Shown here: positions 50,970 to 59,730 of the stretch, one piece after another
Position numbering within the stretch: position 1 is the first letter of the stretch
How the letters are laid out: each line of letters opens with the position of its first letter
Assembly (NCBI GenBank): GCA_030625815.1
Contig: DAOUQF010000009.1
Span: 1-64,000, forward strand
Reading direction: 5' to 3'
DNA: 64,000 bases
Source of the DNA: Eubacteriales bacterium
GTDB lineage: Bacteria > Bacillota > Clostridia > Tissierellales > GPF-1
The notes under the pieces: model-generated
Told to the model about the DNA's origin: nothing
Seen by the model: the letters and a program-made list of their open reading frames with translations, nothing else
The model's database searches: none
Position numbers and translations under genes: made by a program

Positions 50970-51755
50970 GTGATTCCAAATTGGAAAGAAATTTTAATTG
51001 TATACGAGCAAGCGGTTGATGAGTTGAAATTGAAGTTCAAGCGAATTCGAAAAGAATTTCGCGCCATGGATGAGTATTCTCCTATCGAATTTGTTACGGG
51101 TCGAGTCAAAGAAATCAACAGCATCATCAACAAAGCGAATTTGAGGGGAATTCCCTTGTCGGATGTGGAAACGGGCATTGAAGATATTGCAGGCATTCGA
51201 ATCATGTGTCAGTTTGAAGATGACATCCATCGCGTAGTGGATCTGATCAAGAGCCGTTATGATATGGAAGTGGTGGAAGAGCGGGATTATGTGACGAATC
51301 ATAAGGAGAGCGGATACCGCAGCTATCATTTGATTATTCGCTATCGCGTGAATACCGCGCATGGAGTGAAACCTGTATTGGCCGAGATTCAGATTCGAAC
51401 CCTTGCCATGAACTTCTGGGCGACGATCGAGCATTCCTTGAATTATAAGTTTGATCAGCAGATTCCGGAGCATATCAGCGAGCGACTGCAGGAGGCGGCT
51501 GAAGCGGTTTATAATCTGGATCGACAGATGTCGCAGATTCGGGAAGAGATTATGGATGCGCAAGAACTGTTCGCATCCGGCGCTCATCTGGTGGAGGATT
51601 CCTTGAACATGCTGCAGAATCTGTATATGTCGGGCAATGTGGATGAGATCGACGAGCTCTACGATGAATTTATGGTCTTGCAGAAGAAAGGCAATCTGAA
51701 GGATCTGAGGGAATTCCGTCAGAGACTGATTGTCACAACAAAAAAACAATTTTAA
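50970..51755 (+). CDS. Small alarmone synthetase (RelQ-type GTP pyrophosphokinase)
   Basis: Makes (p)ppGpp from ATP and GDP/GTP, cytoplasmic. 261 residues from GTG 50970, 8 bp after TTGGAGG. The TTG at 50955 overlaps the RBS and is rejected. The RelA/SpoT synthetase domain occupies about 45-180: IEDIAGIRIMCQFEDDI, RDYVTNHKESGYRSYHLIIRY, EIQIRTLAMNFWATIEHSLNYK. No hydrolase, TGS or ACT domain is present. The helical C-terminal tail (about 180-260) is typical for the tetrameric RelQ class. It may be co-transcribed with asnS (50-bp gap). Confidence 0.92.
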   Translation: MIPNWKEILIVYEQAVDELKLKFKRIRKEFRAMDEYSPIEFVTGRVKEINSIINKANLRGIPLSDVETGIEDIAGIRIMCQFEDDIHRVVDLIKSRYDMEVVEERDYVTNHKESGYRSYHLIIRYRVNTAHGVKPVLAEIQIRTLAMNFWATIEHSLNYKFDQQIPEHISERLQEAAEAVYNLDRQMSQIREEIMDAQELFASGAHLVEDSLNMLQNLYMSGNVDEIDELYDEFMVLQKKGNLKDLREFRQRLIVTTKKQF

Positions 51756-51758
51756 GAA

Positions 51759-51795
51759 AAGCTGGGTTGACGTTAGTCGACCCAGCTTGTTTTTA
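51759..51795. terminator. Terminator overlapping the end of the convergent gene
   Basis: AAGCTGGGTTGAC / GTCGACCCAGCTT, 13 bp with one G-U, GTTA loop, then TGTTTTTA. The 3' arm doubles as the last codons of the minus-strand gene ending at 51773. Confidence 0.85.
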
Positions 51796-52834
51796 TCTCG
51801 TTTGCAAGATTTCTCGCGTATTCGGCAGCCTGAAATTCGATATTCGACCGTTCCAGAATCGCATTTTTGTCGTTGGCCGTTGCCGTTAAGGAAAATTGTG
51901 GCGGCAGCCGGAATGTCTTGTTGATATTCAGGGCGCTGATCAATTGATGCTGGAGGCATTCGGAACCCGAATTGCCCGAGACGACAATGCCGAAGAGACT
52001 TTTGTTATAGAAATTATGGGTTCGAAACAAGGCCGTCATGCGATTGACGGTTGCCGTCAGATTGGCCGATAAGGCATCGTTGTAGTTGGGGCAAATCCAT
52101 AGAATGGCGTCGGCCTTTAGGATGGCGGGATAGATCTCCTCTACCATCACGCCCCCATAGAAACAGCGCATCTGTTCGCCAAAATGCTTGCAGGTGGTGT
52201 AGGGACAGCCGATGCAATCACGTACCGTTCCGTTTTCAATATGGATCTCTTGCACACGCACCGCTTGCGGAAGATTTTTCTTTACCAGCGCCCATAATTG
52301 CAGGGTGCTGGAGGTGTGAGCGTTGCTTGCGTGAAGAACCAAGAGAGAGGGATGGCTTTTTTTGACGGGGTTATCCGCCACCAGCCGAGCCACCAGATGT
52401 TCGCATTCAGTAACGCAGATCTCCTGGCGGGTTTTGTGTTTGACGGTCTCCATCAGTTTCCAATTGACGAGGTCTTTCGCGGCCTCGACAACGGGTCTTC
52501 CCATAAACCGGCATCCCAATTCATTGGCGCGGAGGATCAAGTCTACGGCAAAATCCCGGCTGTATCGTTCCGAATCGCTGTGAATCAGAATCGCCGCTTC
52601 GCTCTGTGCGAGGGACCTGGCCGTTGGATCCAATTGCATGAAAAAGGTGGATAATTCCGGACAGAGATTCCAAGCATTGACTTGGATTGCAAAGAGGATC
52701 CTTGCGTTCTGCAAATCCGGCAGAGGTTTCCCGGCCTGAAAGACGCCATCGGGATGATGGGTCCAAGCGGCGTCGAGCATGCGTTTCAATTGTAGCGAGG
52801 ATTCTCCGATCTGAATGATGTAGAAGGGTTTCAC
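51773..52834 (-). CDS. NADPH-dependent FMN reductase-like flavoprotein with extra N-terminal domain
   Basis: 353 residues. The C-terminal part (about 160-320) is flavodoxin-like: LLVLHASNAHTSSTLQLW matches the FMN phosphate loop, ADAILWICPNYNDALSANL the second loop and GIVVSGNSGSE a later one. Cysteines at 207, 210, 215 and 224 (CIGCPYTTCKHFGEQMRC) resemble the cluster region of iron-sulfur flavoproteins, but the spacing differs from the usual compact motif. Residues 1-155 form an additional domain of unknown type. Last gene of a three-gene minus-strand operon, overlapping the dehydrogenase-like gene by 4 bp. Confidence 0.7.
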   Translation of the reverse strand: MKPFYIIQIGESSLQLKRMLDAAWTHHPDGVFQAGKPLPDLQNARILFAIQVNAWNLCPELSTFFMQLDPTARSLAQSEAAILIHSDSERYSRDFAVDLILRANELGCRFMGRPVVEAAKDLVNWKLMETVKHKTRQEICVTECEHLVARLVADNPVKKSHPSLLVLHASNAHTSSTLQLWALVKKNLPQAVRVQEIHIENGTVRDCIGCPYTTCKHFGEQMRCFYGGVMVEEIYPAILKADAILWICPNYNDALSANLTATVNRMTALFRTHNFYNKSLFGIVVSGNSGSECLQHQLISALNINKTFRLPPQFSLTATANDKNAILERSNIEFQAAEYARNLANEIKTSWVD

Positions 52835-54078
52835 AGGATCGCCTCCAGTCTGCGATGGGTTTTTTTGAGTCTTTCCATCAACGAGGATGGAAGAGTCAGA
52901 CGCTCGAATTCAACGCCGCTGTCCAGCAATTGATTGGCGGCGCCGAAGTACACGCCCCCAAGGAAATTGGCGCTCAAGTGCCAGTCGCCCCGGATCATGG
53001 AAAGAATGGACAGGGCGCCGGAAGAGAGTGCTGGAGCGATATAGGGCTTAAACCCCGTTTCGCGAACCAAGTGATTGGCATTCAGGGTGGCTTCCGTCAG
53101 CAATAGGCTTTTGTCTTCCTCGTATTGAGTGATGGAATTGGCGACAACAAGTCCCTTTCCGTGAGGACCGTAGGCGCGTCCGTGGGTTAAAAAGTCGGGG
53201 TCGCCAACGGTGGATTCCGCCAAATACGCAGCTCGCGCATACATGACCCCCAGGCCGAAGCCGTGGATCTGTTCGGGACGCAGCCCTTGAAAATCCAAAT
53301 GGTTCTGGTTCGTGTTGCTGTCCAGATAAGCCGACAGGCAAAGAGGATCGACGGGATCGGAAATCACGCAGAACTCTCCCTGAAAATTTTGCAGTCTAGC
53401 CATCTGCGCGTACTCTTTTAGGATCTTTCGATTGCCTTCCAGTTGTACCATGCGTACGTCGCCGGAGGTTTGAGACAGGGGCGGGATGCCCTTCGAGGCG
53501 CAAAATACAAAGTAATCGCCATTGAAGACCTCTTCTTTTTCAATGGCCCGGACCCGTGGAGTCTGTTTGGTCTGTCCAAAGGAGAGGATCTGATTGGTCT
53601 CCAGAACGAACCGCCGCTGCTTTTCGGGGCTTCGGTCATAGACGCCGATTTCCTCGATGCAATCTCTTCCCGTCAGGCACAGGCCAATCAGAAGGGTGCT
53701 GCCCACATCTCCCAGGGCGACAAGATTCAATCGGATTTTCTTGCGCTTCCGAGGGGAGGGCGATACAAGGCGCTCCCATTTTGGCCATGCCAGATTGATG
53801 GCGCGGCTGGGAAGTCCCTCGGGAACAAAGTCGATCAGCGAGGAAGCCGGAGGAGACGGGGTGTTCAGCCGCTCCAAGGTATCGTGGTCGACGAGGGTCT
53901 CTCGCTGTATGAGGGGAAATTGCACCGCGTTCTTCCTCGGGTCGCCGGAGAAGAATATGATGGCTTCTTTGGTTCCCTTTGGAAATCGGGGAACCAAGTA
54001 TTCCTCCCATTCGGGGACGGGTTGATCGGCGATGCAGCCGATGTTTTTATCCGCTAGATGATAGAAGTAGGGTCTCAT
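52831..54078 (-). CDS. Atypical lactate/malate dehydrogenase-like protein
   Basis: 415 residues. After an unassigned N-terminal region (1-112), a Rossmann core starts at LNLVALGDVGSTLLIGLCLTG (about 117-137), with Asp148 (GVYDRS) at the NAD-selective position. VISDPVDPLCLSAY (about 239-250) parallels the NPVD loop and GRAYGPHGKG (about 300-309) the catalytic-His GEHG motif of the family. The substrate-binding Arg motifs of true lactate or malate dehydrogenases are not obvious, so the substrate probably differs. Coupled by 4-bp overlaps to both neighbours. Confidence 0.65.
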   Translation of the reverse strand: MRPYFYHLADKNIGCIADQPVPEWEEYLVPRFPKGTKEAIIFFSGDPRKNAVQFPLIQRETLVDHDTLERLNTPSPPASSLIDFVPEGLPSRAINLAWPKWERLVSPSPRKRKKIRLNLVALGDVGSTLLIGLCLTGRDCIEEIGVYDRSPEKQRRFVLETNQILSFGQTKQTPRVRAIEKEEVFNGDYFVFCASKGIPPLSQTSGDVRMVQLEGNRKILKEYAQMARLQNFQGEFCVISDPVDPLCLSAYLDSNTNQNHLDFQGLRPEQIHGFGLGVMYARAAYLAESTVGDPDFLTHGRAYGPHGKGLVVANSITQYEEDKSLLLTEATLNANHLVRETGFKPYIAPALSSGALSILSMIRGDWHLSANFLGGVYFGAANQLLDSGVEFERLTLPSSLMERLKKTHRRLEAIL

Positions 54079-57000
54079 TTTTCCTCCTGAGTAAAGAGTG
54101 ATTGAATGCGTTTTAAGTGCGCCTGATCGTATGCGATATACTCGGATACCTTCAGGGAAGAATCATATTCCAATAAATCGCTGCGATCCGGGAATCGCGG
54201 GGAGGAGAAGATCTCGCCCAAGTTGGTGATGCACAGGGCGCGATCATTGAATCGCTGGTATTCACGTTCCAAGGTGCGGAAAATTTGATAGGTGTTCTTT
54301 AGGACGGTTTCCGATAACTTGTAGATTGCGGACACCGGCGCCTCTTTGATATAGCTCGGCGAGGCATAAGGCAAAATAAAATTCACCGATGGAATCATAT
54401 TGGATTTATAATCGGTCATTCGTTCAACGGCATCTCCTCCGATAAAGGGGTAGAGGATGCTTTCGTTAAACCAAACATTCAGATTGGGAACAAAGTATGC
54501 GGATTCCACATCCAATTCTTGCAACTCCATCAGTTCTTGCCCCTGGCTGGAAAGGATGCCTACGATGGTTTTTTCCACGCGAACGTCATGCTGGTTGAAC
54601 TTTGGCTGAATCGCCTTGATCCGGTATCCCTTGTGGAGAATATCATCAATCAGGAGAACCGGCCGTTTAAAGGACTTCAGCATGCGGATCTGTTCATCCA
54701 AACTGAGGTAATACGGGGTTTGGTGAATATAAAATGAAGTCGCATCGCCCTTGTAGGTCTTCTCCGTATGGAGGGTTTTCGTCGCCGTATTGGGCACGAT
54801 CCGTCCCTTGAGGATGGAGCCGTATGGCACGCATAGATTTGGTCCCAAGGTGCGAACGGGTCCCTGGACGAGATCGACATGGTTGTTGCGGCAGATGATC
54901 TCCATCAGTTTTTCATTCATAATCTTTCGGTCAACGGTCAAGAGCAATTGTCCCGGATAAAGGGCAACCATGGCTTCCCTGAGGGCATCGCGGCTTTTGT
55001 GGATGGCGCGAATGACCTTTGGATTGTTGCGGTAGGGTTCCTTCAACAGCGCCTTCATATTCAAGTACAGGGTGCTCGGGTGTGTCATGGAAACCAGATA
55101 GATCGGCGATTCCGCTTCCTCGGATTCCTGTGGAACCGAGACGAATCCCTGGAGCTTCAGGATCTTGTAGTTGCGTTCATCGATTGCCGGATGATGAAGG
55201 GGCTCATGATACACCGCCGAGGTGTAATCCTTCTGCAGTGTGAAACTCAGGGTTTCAGTCAAAAGAATTTGTCCCAGATGGCGATACGGAGATCCTGTAT
55301 GGGTATAAATTCCGGCGATCAGGGCAATTCGGCCGACAGCTTTTTGACGAATGAAGTCAGCGGCAGTGTGATCGTGGAATTCTCGGAAAATCATGGAGTT
55401 TCTCAACCAGCGGAAGGGAACTGCTCCAACGATGGTATCCCCTTTTGTCTCTCGTGCAATCAGAAGTCTGGCGCTGTCCAAGGTGAAGAAAGACTTCAGG
55501 TCTATAGGGAAATCGCCAAATTGACTGCGGAGTTCCGAGATGGTTTCATAGCGAAATTCCTCAATGATTTCAAATTTCAAGGTGCGGGTGGATACCGGTG
55601 ATTTCATTTGCGGTTCATGTCGGTAGAATCCGCGCGCCATAATGTATTTTTGCGCAAGGGGATCGATCATCATGGAAACATCTCGGTTTTGATCGATGTA
55701 TTTGCGGATCTGGGTGGAGGAAATATCTTCATATTCCTCTGGCAGACAGAGCCGCACCGCCGGCTCTTTCATTCGATCCAAAAACGGTTCGAGGGGATCG
55801 GGATCTACCCTGTCGCAATTTCTCTCAAAGATGACATGAGGGAAATCAAAGATGGAGAATTCATCCGTCGTGGCATAAGCGGATGCGTGCAGAATAACAT
55901 CGCTTCCCACAACGATGGAAATGGGATCCTCTCCGTAGCAATTCTGCAGTTCCTTCAGATCTGTCTGATTTGCAATATTCACAGACAGGGAAGACGGGAA
56001 GAGATAGATGTTGAGTTCATCGGCAATGGACATATCGATGATGTTTCTGCGAATCATATTGGGTTGCGTCCGCTTGGACCAAGAGAATTCATCCACCGCC
56101 AAGAAAACCTCATAGCCCATATTTCGAATATTTTCCGCAATCTTCTTGTGCGAGATGGAGAAGGGATCAAAGGTGCCCGGGAAGAAAGCCTTTTTTTGAT
56201 TGGTAAAAACAGGAACTTCTCGGTTGCTGAATTCGTAGTCCGCGATAAATCGATAGATGTGGTTCAAGGATACGGAATCATTCAGCCGGAGCAGATCCGT
56301 CTGGCGGCCCGTGGCAGCCAGAACCAGCATCTTCTTCGCGACAATGGATAACAGATTTTGTTTTTCGTTCATGTTTAATTTGTTTGATCCGAAGACATCC
56401 TTGCCAAGGACCAGAAATGCTTCGCGTTTCACTTCTTGATCAAAGTTCACAAAGCTGCTTAAGAGGATGCTGACCATTTGAACCAAACGGCGTTTTAAAA
56501 CCTCTTCGGTTTCATGAAATCGCGGACCGTATTGGGCATAGTTCTGTATACAAACCCCGATGGTTTTTAGTAGCAAGACGGCAATCTGCTGATTGGAAAC
56601 CTTGGTTTTTTCGACGAAGTCATTGATGATTTCATCCAATTCCCTGGGCTGCAAGTGGAGCATAACCTTGCCCAAATAGCGGGGGATAAAGTTGGTGAAT
56701 TGAAAGTTCTCCATCTCTAGAGCGCGGAGGAGTTCGACGGTTACATCGTTTTTTTGTTCCTTGCTCAGATAGGGGAAAATTTCCACCAAGGCGATCCCTG
56801 CATGATTTCGCACATTCTCCACTTCGCTTACCTTCAGGAGGTTGCAAAAATGGATAGCCGTATGAATTTTGTCGATATTTGGGAATCCAGCGATTAAAAA
56901 ATCAGCCAGCAAATGTACGTGAACCTTTTTGAACACCCATGGAGTGGCTGTTTTCAGGTTTTGCAGATAGATATCAGAAAGATCTTCGCCGTCAACGAGG

Positions 57001-58946
57001 CAAATTGCATAATAGTGTTCGACTACGGTTTTCGGCACCCGGATTCTCTCGGCCAGTTTAAAGCGAAGATAATTTTCGGCGGGATCCTTCGATGCATCAA
57101 CCTTGCGTTTTAGGATTCGTCCGAGTTCATCGATAAACCATCCTTGATTGGGCACCTTGTTTACCAGATTCCAGATTCGTTCCAAGGCCGTTATACGGAT
57201 GATGCGTTCTGGATCAGTCAGGGCGCCCAGCAAAAGGCGCAGGGGCTGAATCATCACAGATTCATCGAAGTTTTTCATGGGAATTCGCTTGATGATCTGC
57301 ATCAAGTAGAACTTGGTCCGGAAGATCGAGAAATTCGCTTTGGTGTAATTGGACAATACGATCTTTCGATAGGCGTCCAGCTGTCCCTTTTTCGCCTGTT
57401 GGAAAAGGGTGGCCAGCATCACGCGCAGATTGTGGGTGATCCAGATCTGATGCTGTTCAATCAATTGTGGATCCGGATGCAGGATTTTTTGGATGTAGCT
57501 GTTCAGCAATTCATCGCTGCCGTAGAGAGTTTTTGGCAGATTTGCATTTTTCGGAATTTCCTTTCGGTATTCCTCATCGAAATTGGCGATTAGCATGCCA
57601 ATGATCCCCGCGGCTTGTCGGCGAATGTCGCCATCCTTATTGGTTAAAAGATCATACAAAAATTGGATGGTGATCAGTTTTTGGTCTTGGGTGAGGTAGG
57701 TGGTGTATTCCTCTAAGACCTGCAGATAACCTCGAAGTTTCTGAGGGTCGCTTTCGCTTCGCGCTTGTTCCAAGATGCTGCTCAAGGATCCGACGGATCG
57801 GAAATTATGCATCAAATCGATATTGTGGCGAATGGCCATAAATTTGATGTTTTTAATCACTTCTTGATGATGCATCAGGGCGTAATGGCGAATGGGAGCA
57901 GGCTCTTGCGGCACATGTTCCAGATTGAGGTTGACATTCTGGTCGCGCAAGAAGGATTCAAAGTCGTTCAGCTTTGCATAGACCTTTCTGTAGCGATTTG
58001 CCTTTGTTTCATCGACATTGTCGAGTTTGTTTAATATGATGTCGAAGGCTTCATCCAAGGAGAAGATGTGCATCTGGCGCTCTCCATTGGGAAGGATTCG
58101 GTTTTTTACGCGAAAATCGCAGTAGATTAAGAGCAAGGACTCCAAAGGCAGGTTTTCCAGCTCCAGATCCCAGGTGGAATGATTGGTTGCGATATGGCCG
58201 ATATAGAGCAGGTCGTGGCGCTTGGTCCATTCGTCCGTGTAGAAGTAATGGAAATAGGGCACGCGCTGCAGGCACTTACCCGTGCAGCCGAATTTGCCGA
58301 TGTCATGGGAGGCGGCGGCGCCGGAAACAACCCCCAGGTCCACGGGAATTCCCAATTGGAAACATTGGCGGCCGATATGAACAGCCAGGGAATGCACGCC
58401 GGAAATATGGTGGATATTGTTGTGGCGAGTCAATTCGAAATGGAGCTTCATCAATTCGTACACCATGTCATGATCAAAGGCGGCTACGAATTTGCGGTAC
58501 TCGTGTCGGTTGATGATCATTTCATCCTCAACGGGCAAAAAATCCAGGCGATAATCGAAGGGAGTGCGTTCCGTTTCCTTCTCGACTTCGCAAAAGAAGC
58601 GGAAGAAGTGAATGAACAATTCCGCGGCCAGTTCAAATTGAGGAGAAAATTCGATTTCGATGCTGGAAGGATAGGCGCGTTTGAGGACGACTTGATAGCA
58701 ATAGGCGAGCCAGTCATCAGGCGGCTGCCGCTTGGAAAGATCGTAAAGAATGGGTTCGCAAAGCGAAAGAACGGAGCGGCCCGAATAGTCGTGCTGGGTG
58801 CAGATTCGTTCGAAGTGTTGTTTAAAATCATGAGCTTGAATCGATAATTGAATATAAGCAGCTACATCTTGATTTTCTGTGAGCCACTCGAGGTGATCGA
58901 AAGATTGAACAAAACGCTGATATTGTATCGAGGTAGTTTGATTCAT
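54075..58946 (-). CDS. Giant fusion: HD domain, helical repeats, NadD-like nucleotidyltransferase, PRTase-like domain
   Basis: 1623 residues, no signal peptide. Residues about 150-330: HD phosphohydrolase with His185, His214-Asp215 (ASHDIGKFG), HIATNH (251-256) and Asp277. Residues about 395-890: repeated amphipathic helices, HEAT/ARM-like. Residues about 918-1105: NadD/cytidylyltransferase fold with GTFDPFSISHKKI (924-936; only the second His of HxGH is kept) and ISSTQIRKYI (1075-1084). Residues about 1120-1275: possible GNAT-like. Residues about 1350-1510: type I PRTase-like with VLLIDDILHKG (1430-1440). GAGGAGG precedes the ATG. It heads a three-gene operon with coupled stops and starts. 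A function in nucleotide or NAD-like cofactor chemistry is inferred. Confidence 0.85.
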   Translation of the reverse strand: MNQTTSIQYQRFVQSFDHLEWLTENQDVAAYIQLSIQAHDFKQHFERICTQHDYSGRSVLSLCEPILYDLSKRQPPDDWLAYCYQVVLKRAYPSSIEIEFSPQFELAAELFIHFFRFFCEVEKETERTPFDYRLDFLPVEDEMIINRHEYRKFVAAFDHDMVYELMKLHFELTRHNNIHHISGVHSLAVHIGRQCFQLGIPVDLGVVSGAAASHDIGKFGCTGKCLQRVPYFHYFYTDEWTKRHDLLYIGHIATNHSTWDLELENLPLESLLLIYCDFRVKNRILPNGERQMHIFSLDEAFDIILNKLDNVDETKANRYRKVYAKLNDFESFLRDQNVNLNLEHVPQEPAPIRHYALMHHQEVIKNIKFMAIRHNIDLMHNFRSVGSLSSILEQARSESDPQKLRGYLQVLEEYTTYLTQDQKLITIQFLYDLLTNKDGDIRRQAAGIIGMLIANFDEEYRKEIPKNANLPKTLYGSDELLNSYIQKILHPDPQLIEQHQIWITHNLRVMLATLFQQAKKGQLDAYRKIVLSNYTKANFSIFRTKFYLMQIIKRIPMKNFDESVMIQPLRLLLGALTDPERIIRITALERIWNLVNKVPNQGWFIDELGRILKRKVDASKDPAENYLRFKLAERIRVPKTVVEHYYAICLVDGEDLSDIYLQNLKTATPWVFKKVHVHLLADFLIAGFPNIDKIHTAIHFCNLLKVSEVENVRNHAGIALVEIFPYLSKEQKNDVTVELLRALEMENFQFTNFIPRYLGKVMLHLQPRELDEIINDFVEKTKVSNQQIAVLLLKTIGVCIQNYAQYGPRFHETEEVLKRRLVQMVSILLSSFVNFDQEVKREAFLVLGKDVFGSNKLNMNEKQNLLSIVAKKMLVLAATGRQTDLLRLNDSVSLNHIYRFIADYEFSNREVPVFTNQKKAFFPGTFDPFSISHKKIAENIRNMGYEVFLAVDEFSWSKRTQPNMIRRNIIDMSIADELNIYLFPSSLSVNIANQTDLKELQNCYGEDPISIVVGSDVILHASAYATTDEFSIFDFPHVIFERNCDRVDPDPLEPFLDRMKEPAVRLCLPEEYEDISSTQIRKYIDQNRDVSMMIDPLAQKYIMARGFYRHEPQMKSPVSTRTLKFEIIEEFRYETISELRSQFGDFPIDLKSFFTLDSARLLIARETKGDTIVGAVPFRWLRNSMIFREFHDHTAADFIRQKAVGRIALIAGIYTHTGSPYRHLGQILLTETLSFTLQKDYTSAVYHEPLHHPAIDERNYKILKLQGFVSVPQESEEAESPIYLVSMTHPSTLYLNMKALLKEPYRNNPKVIRAIHKSRDALREAMVALYPGQLLLTVDRKIMNEKLMEIICRNNHVDLVQGPVRTLGPNLCVPYGSILKGRIVPNTATKTLHTEKTYKGDATSFYIHQTPYYLSLDEQIRMLKSFKRPVLLIDDILHKGYRIKAIQPKFNQHDVRVEKTIVGILSSQGQELMELQELDVESAYFVPNLNVWFNESILYPFIGGDAVERMTDYKSNMIPSVNFILPYASPSYIKEAPVSAIYKLSETVLKNTYQIFRTLEREYQRFNDRALCITNLGEIFSSPRFPDRSDLLEYDSSLKVSEYIAYDQAHLKRIQSLFTQEEK

Positions 58947-58976
58947 CGGTAGCCTCCTCTAGTAGATTTCACTATT

Positions 58977-59022
58977 ATTATATAATAATTCCGGTGAATT
59001 TACAGGCTCTTTCCAGTTTTTT
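58977..59022 (-). promoter_or_regulatory. Candidate promoter of the giant-fusion operon
   Basis: On the minus strand TATAAT (58982-58977) with a weak -35 (TGTAAA about 16 bp upstream), roughly 30 bp before the start codon. Confidence 0.4.
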
Positions 59023-59057
59023 TGCAGTTTCTTACACAACAGACGAAATGGGAAAAC

Positions 59058-59068
59058 TATGGTATAAT
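59058..59068 (+). promoter_or_regulatory. Extended -10 promoter of the 59.1-kb gene
   Basis: TATGG-TATAAT, an extended -10 with perfect hexamer. The -35 region is poor. It is divergent from the giant-fusion operon. Confidence 0.6.
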
Positions 59069-59095
59069 AAGGGAAAAGTAAGGGGGGAAAACGAC

Positions 59096-59680
59096 GTGGA
59101 ATGGCAAATTGAAGCAATCGAAAAGCGGATCTATCAATTGAAGTTTTCGAAATCAAATTATGAACGCTTGGAATCCATTCGCTCGTCAATTTCAGCCCTG
59201 GAAGAACTGCAAGAAATGATTGAACGGGAAGAGGCATGTAAAAAGAAAGAAGAGGTTCCCAAGATTCGAGAGGGAATCGTTGAAAAAGTGATGGCGGAAA
59301 TTGAGTTTGTCTACAAGCCGACCCTGAAAGACGATATCTACGAGAGCGATTACTTGGAGCAGTTTTCTCAACTCCGCCGTGCGGACCTGGTCTTGTGCGG
59401 AGCATTGGAAGTGTTTAATGAATTTTGGACGGCGAATTCCGTTGAATTCGGGAATGTGTTTGCTTCCTTGCCGGCAAAGCTGGTGGGGGAAGAAAAGGCG
59501 GAAAATTTAATTGCGTTGGGATGGCAGCGGACCCATGTTCGCTTGTATCTTGCCAGCGATGTGCAGCTGAGTGAGATCTATCGATCCTGCGAGCGCGCTT
59601 TTCCGGATTATTTGATCGTAAAGGAAAACAAGGGAAGCCGATTTATTATCTTGGAATATTTGATTCGCAAAAGTGAATAG
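59096..59680 (+). CDS. Hypothetical protein with coiled-coil N-terminus
   Basis: 194 residues from GTG 59096, 9 bp after AGGGGGG. A frame from 58994 includes the promoter and is rejected. Residues 1-75 are charged and helical (IEAIEKRIYQLKFSKSNYERL…ALEELQEMIEREEA), likely coiled coil. Residues about 85-194 are a mixed domain (YESDYLEQFSQLRRADLVLCGALEVFNEFW…RLYLASDVQLSEIYRSCERAFPDYLIV). No family recognised. Divergent from the giant-fusion operon, with 150 bp between the start codons. Confidence 0.7.
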   Translation: MEWQIEAIEKRIYQLKFSKSNYERLESIRSSISALEELQEMIEREEACKKKEEVPKIREGIVEKVMAEIEFVYKPTLKDDIYESDYLEQFSQLRRADLVLCGALEVFNEFWTANSVEFGNVFASLPAKLVGEEKAENLIALGWQRTHVRLYLASDVQLSEIYRSCERAFPDYLIVKENKGSRFIILEYLIRKSE

Positions 59681-59687
59681 AAACATT

Positions 59688-59730
59688 AAATCACCGAGAC
59701 GGAGCAAGACGCCGATCCCGGTGATTTTTT
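59688..59730. terminator. Terminator between convergent genes
   Basis: AAATCACCG / CGGTGATTT outer stem with an imperfect inner part and T7 on the plus strand. The minus-strand permease gene ends here too. Confidence 0.8.

Noticed and set aside
58179-58847. A 222-codon plus-strand open frame inside the giant fusion gene
   Set aside because: It has no RBS, its translation is a shadow of the minus-strand gene, and that gene has clear conserved domains across the region.
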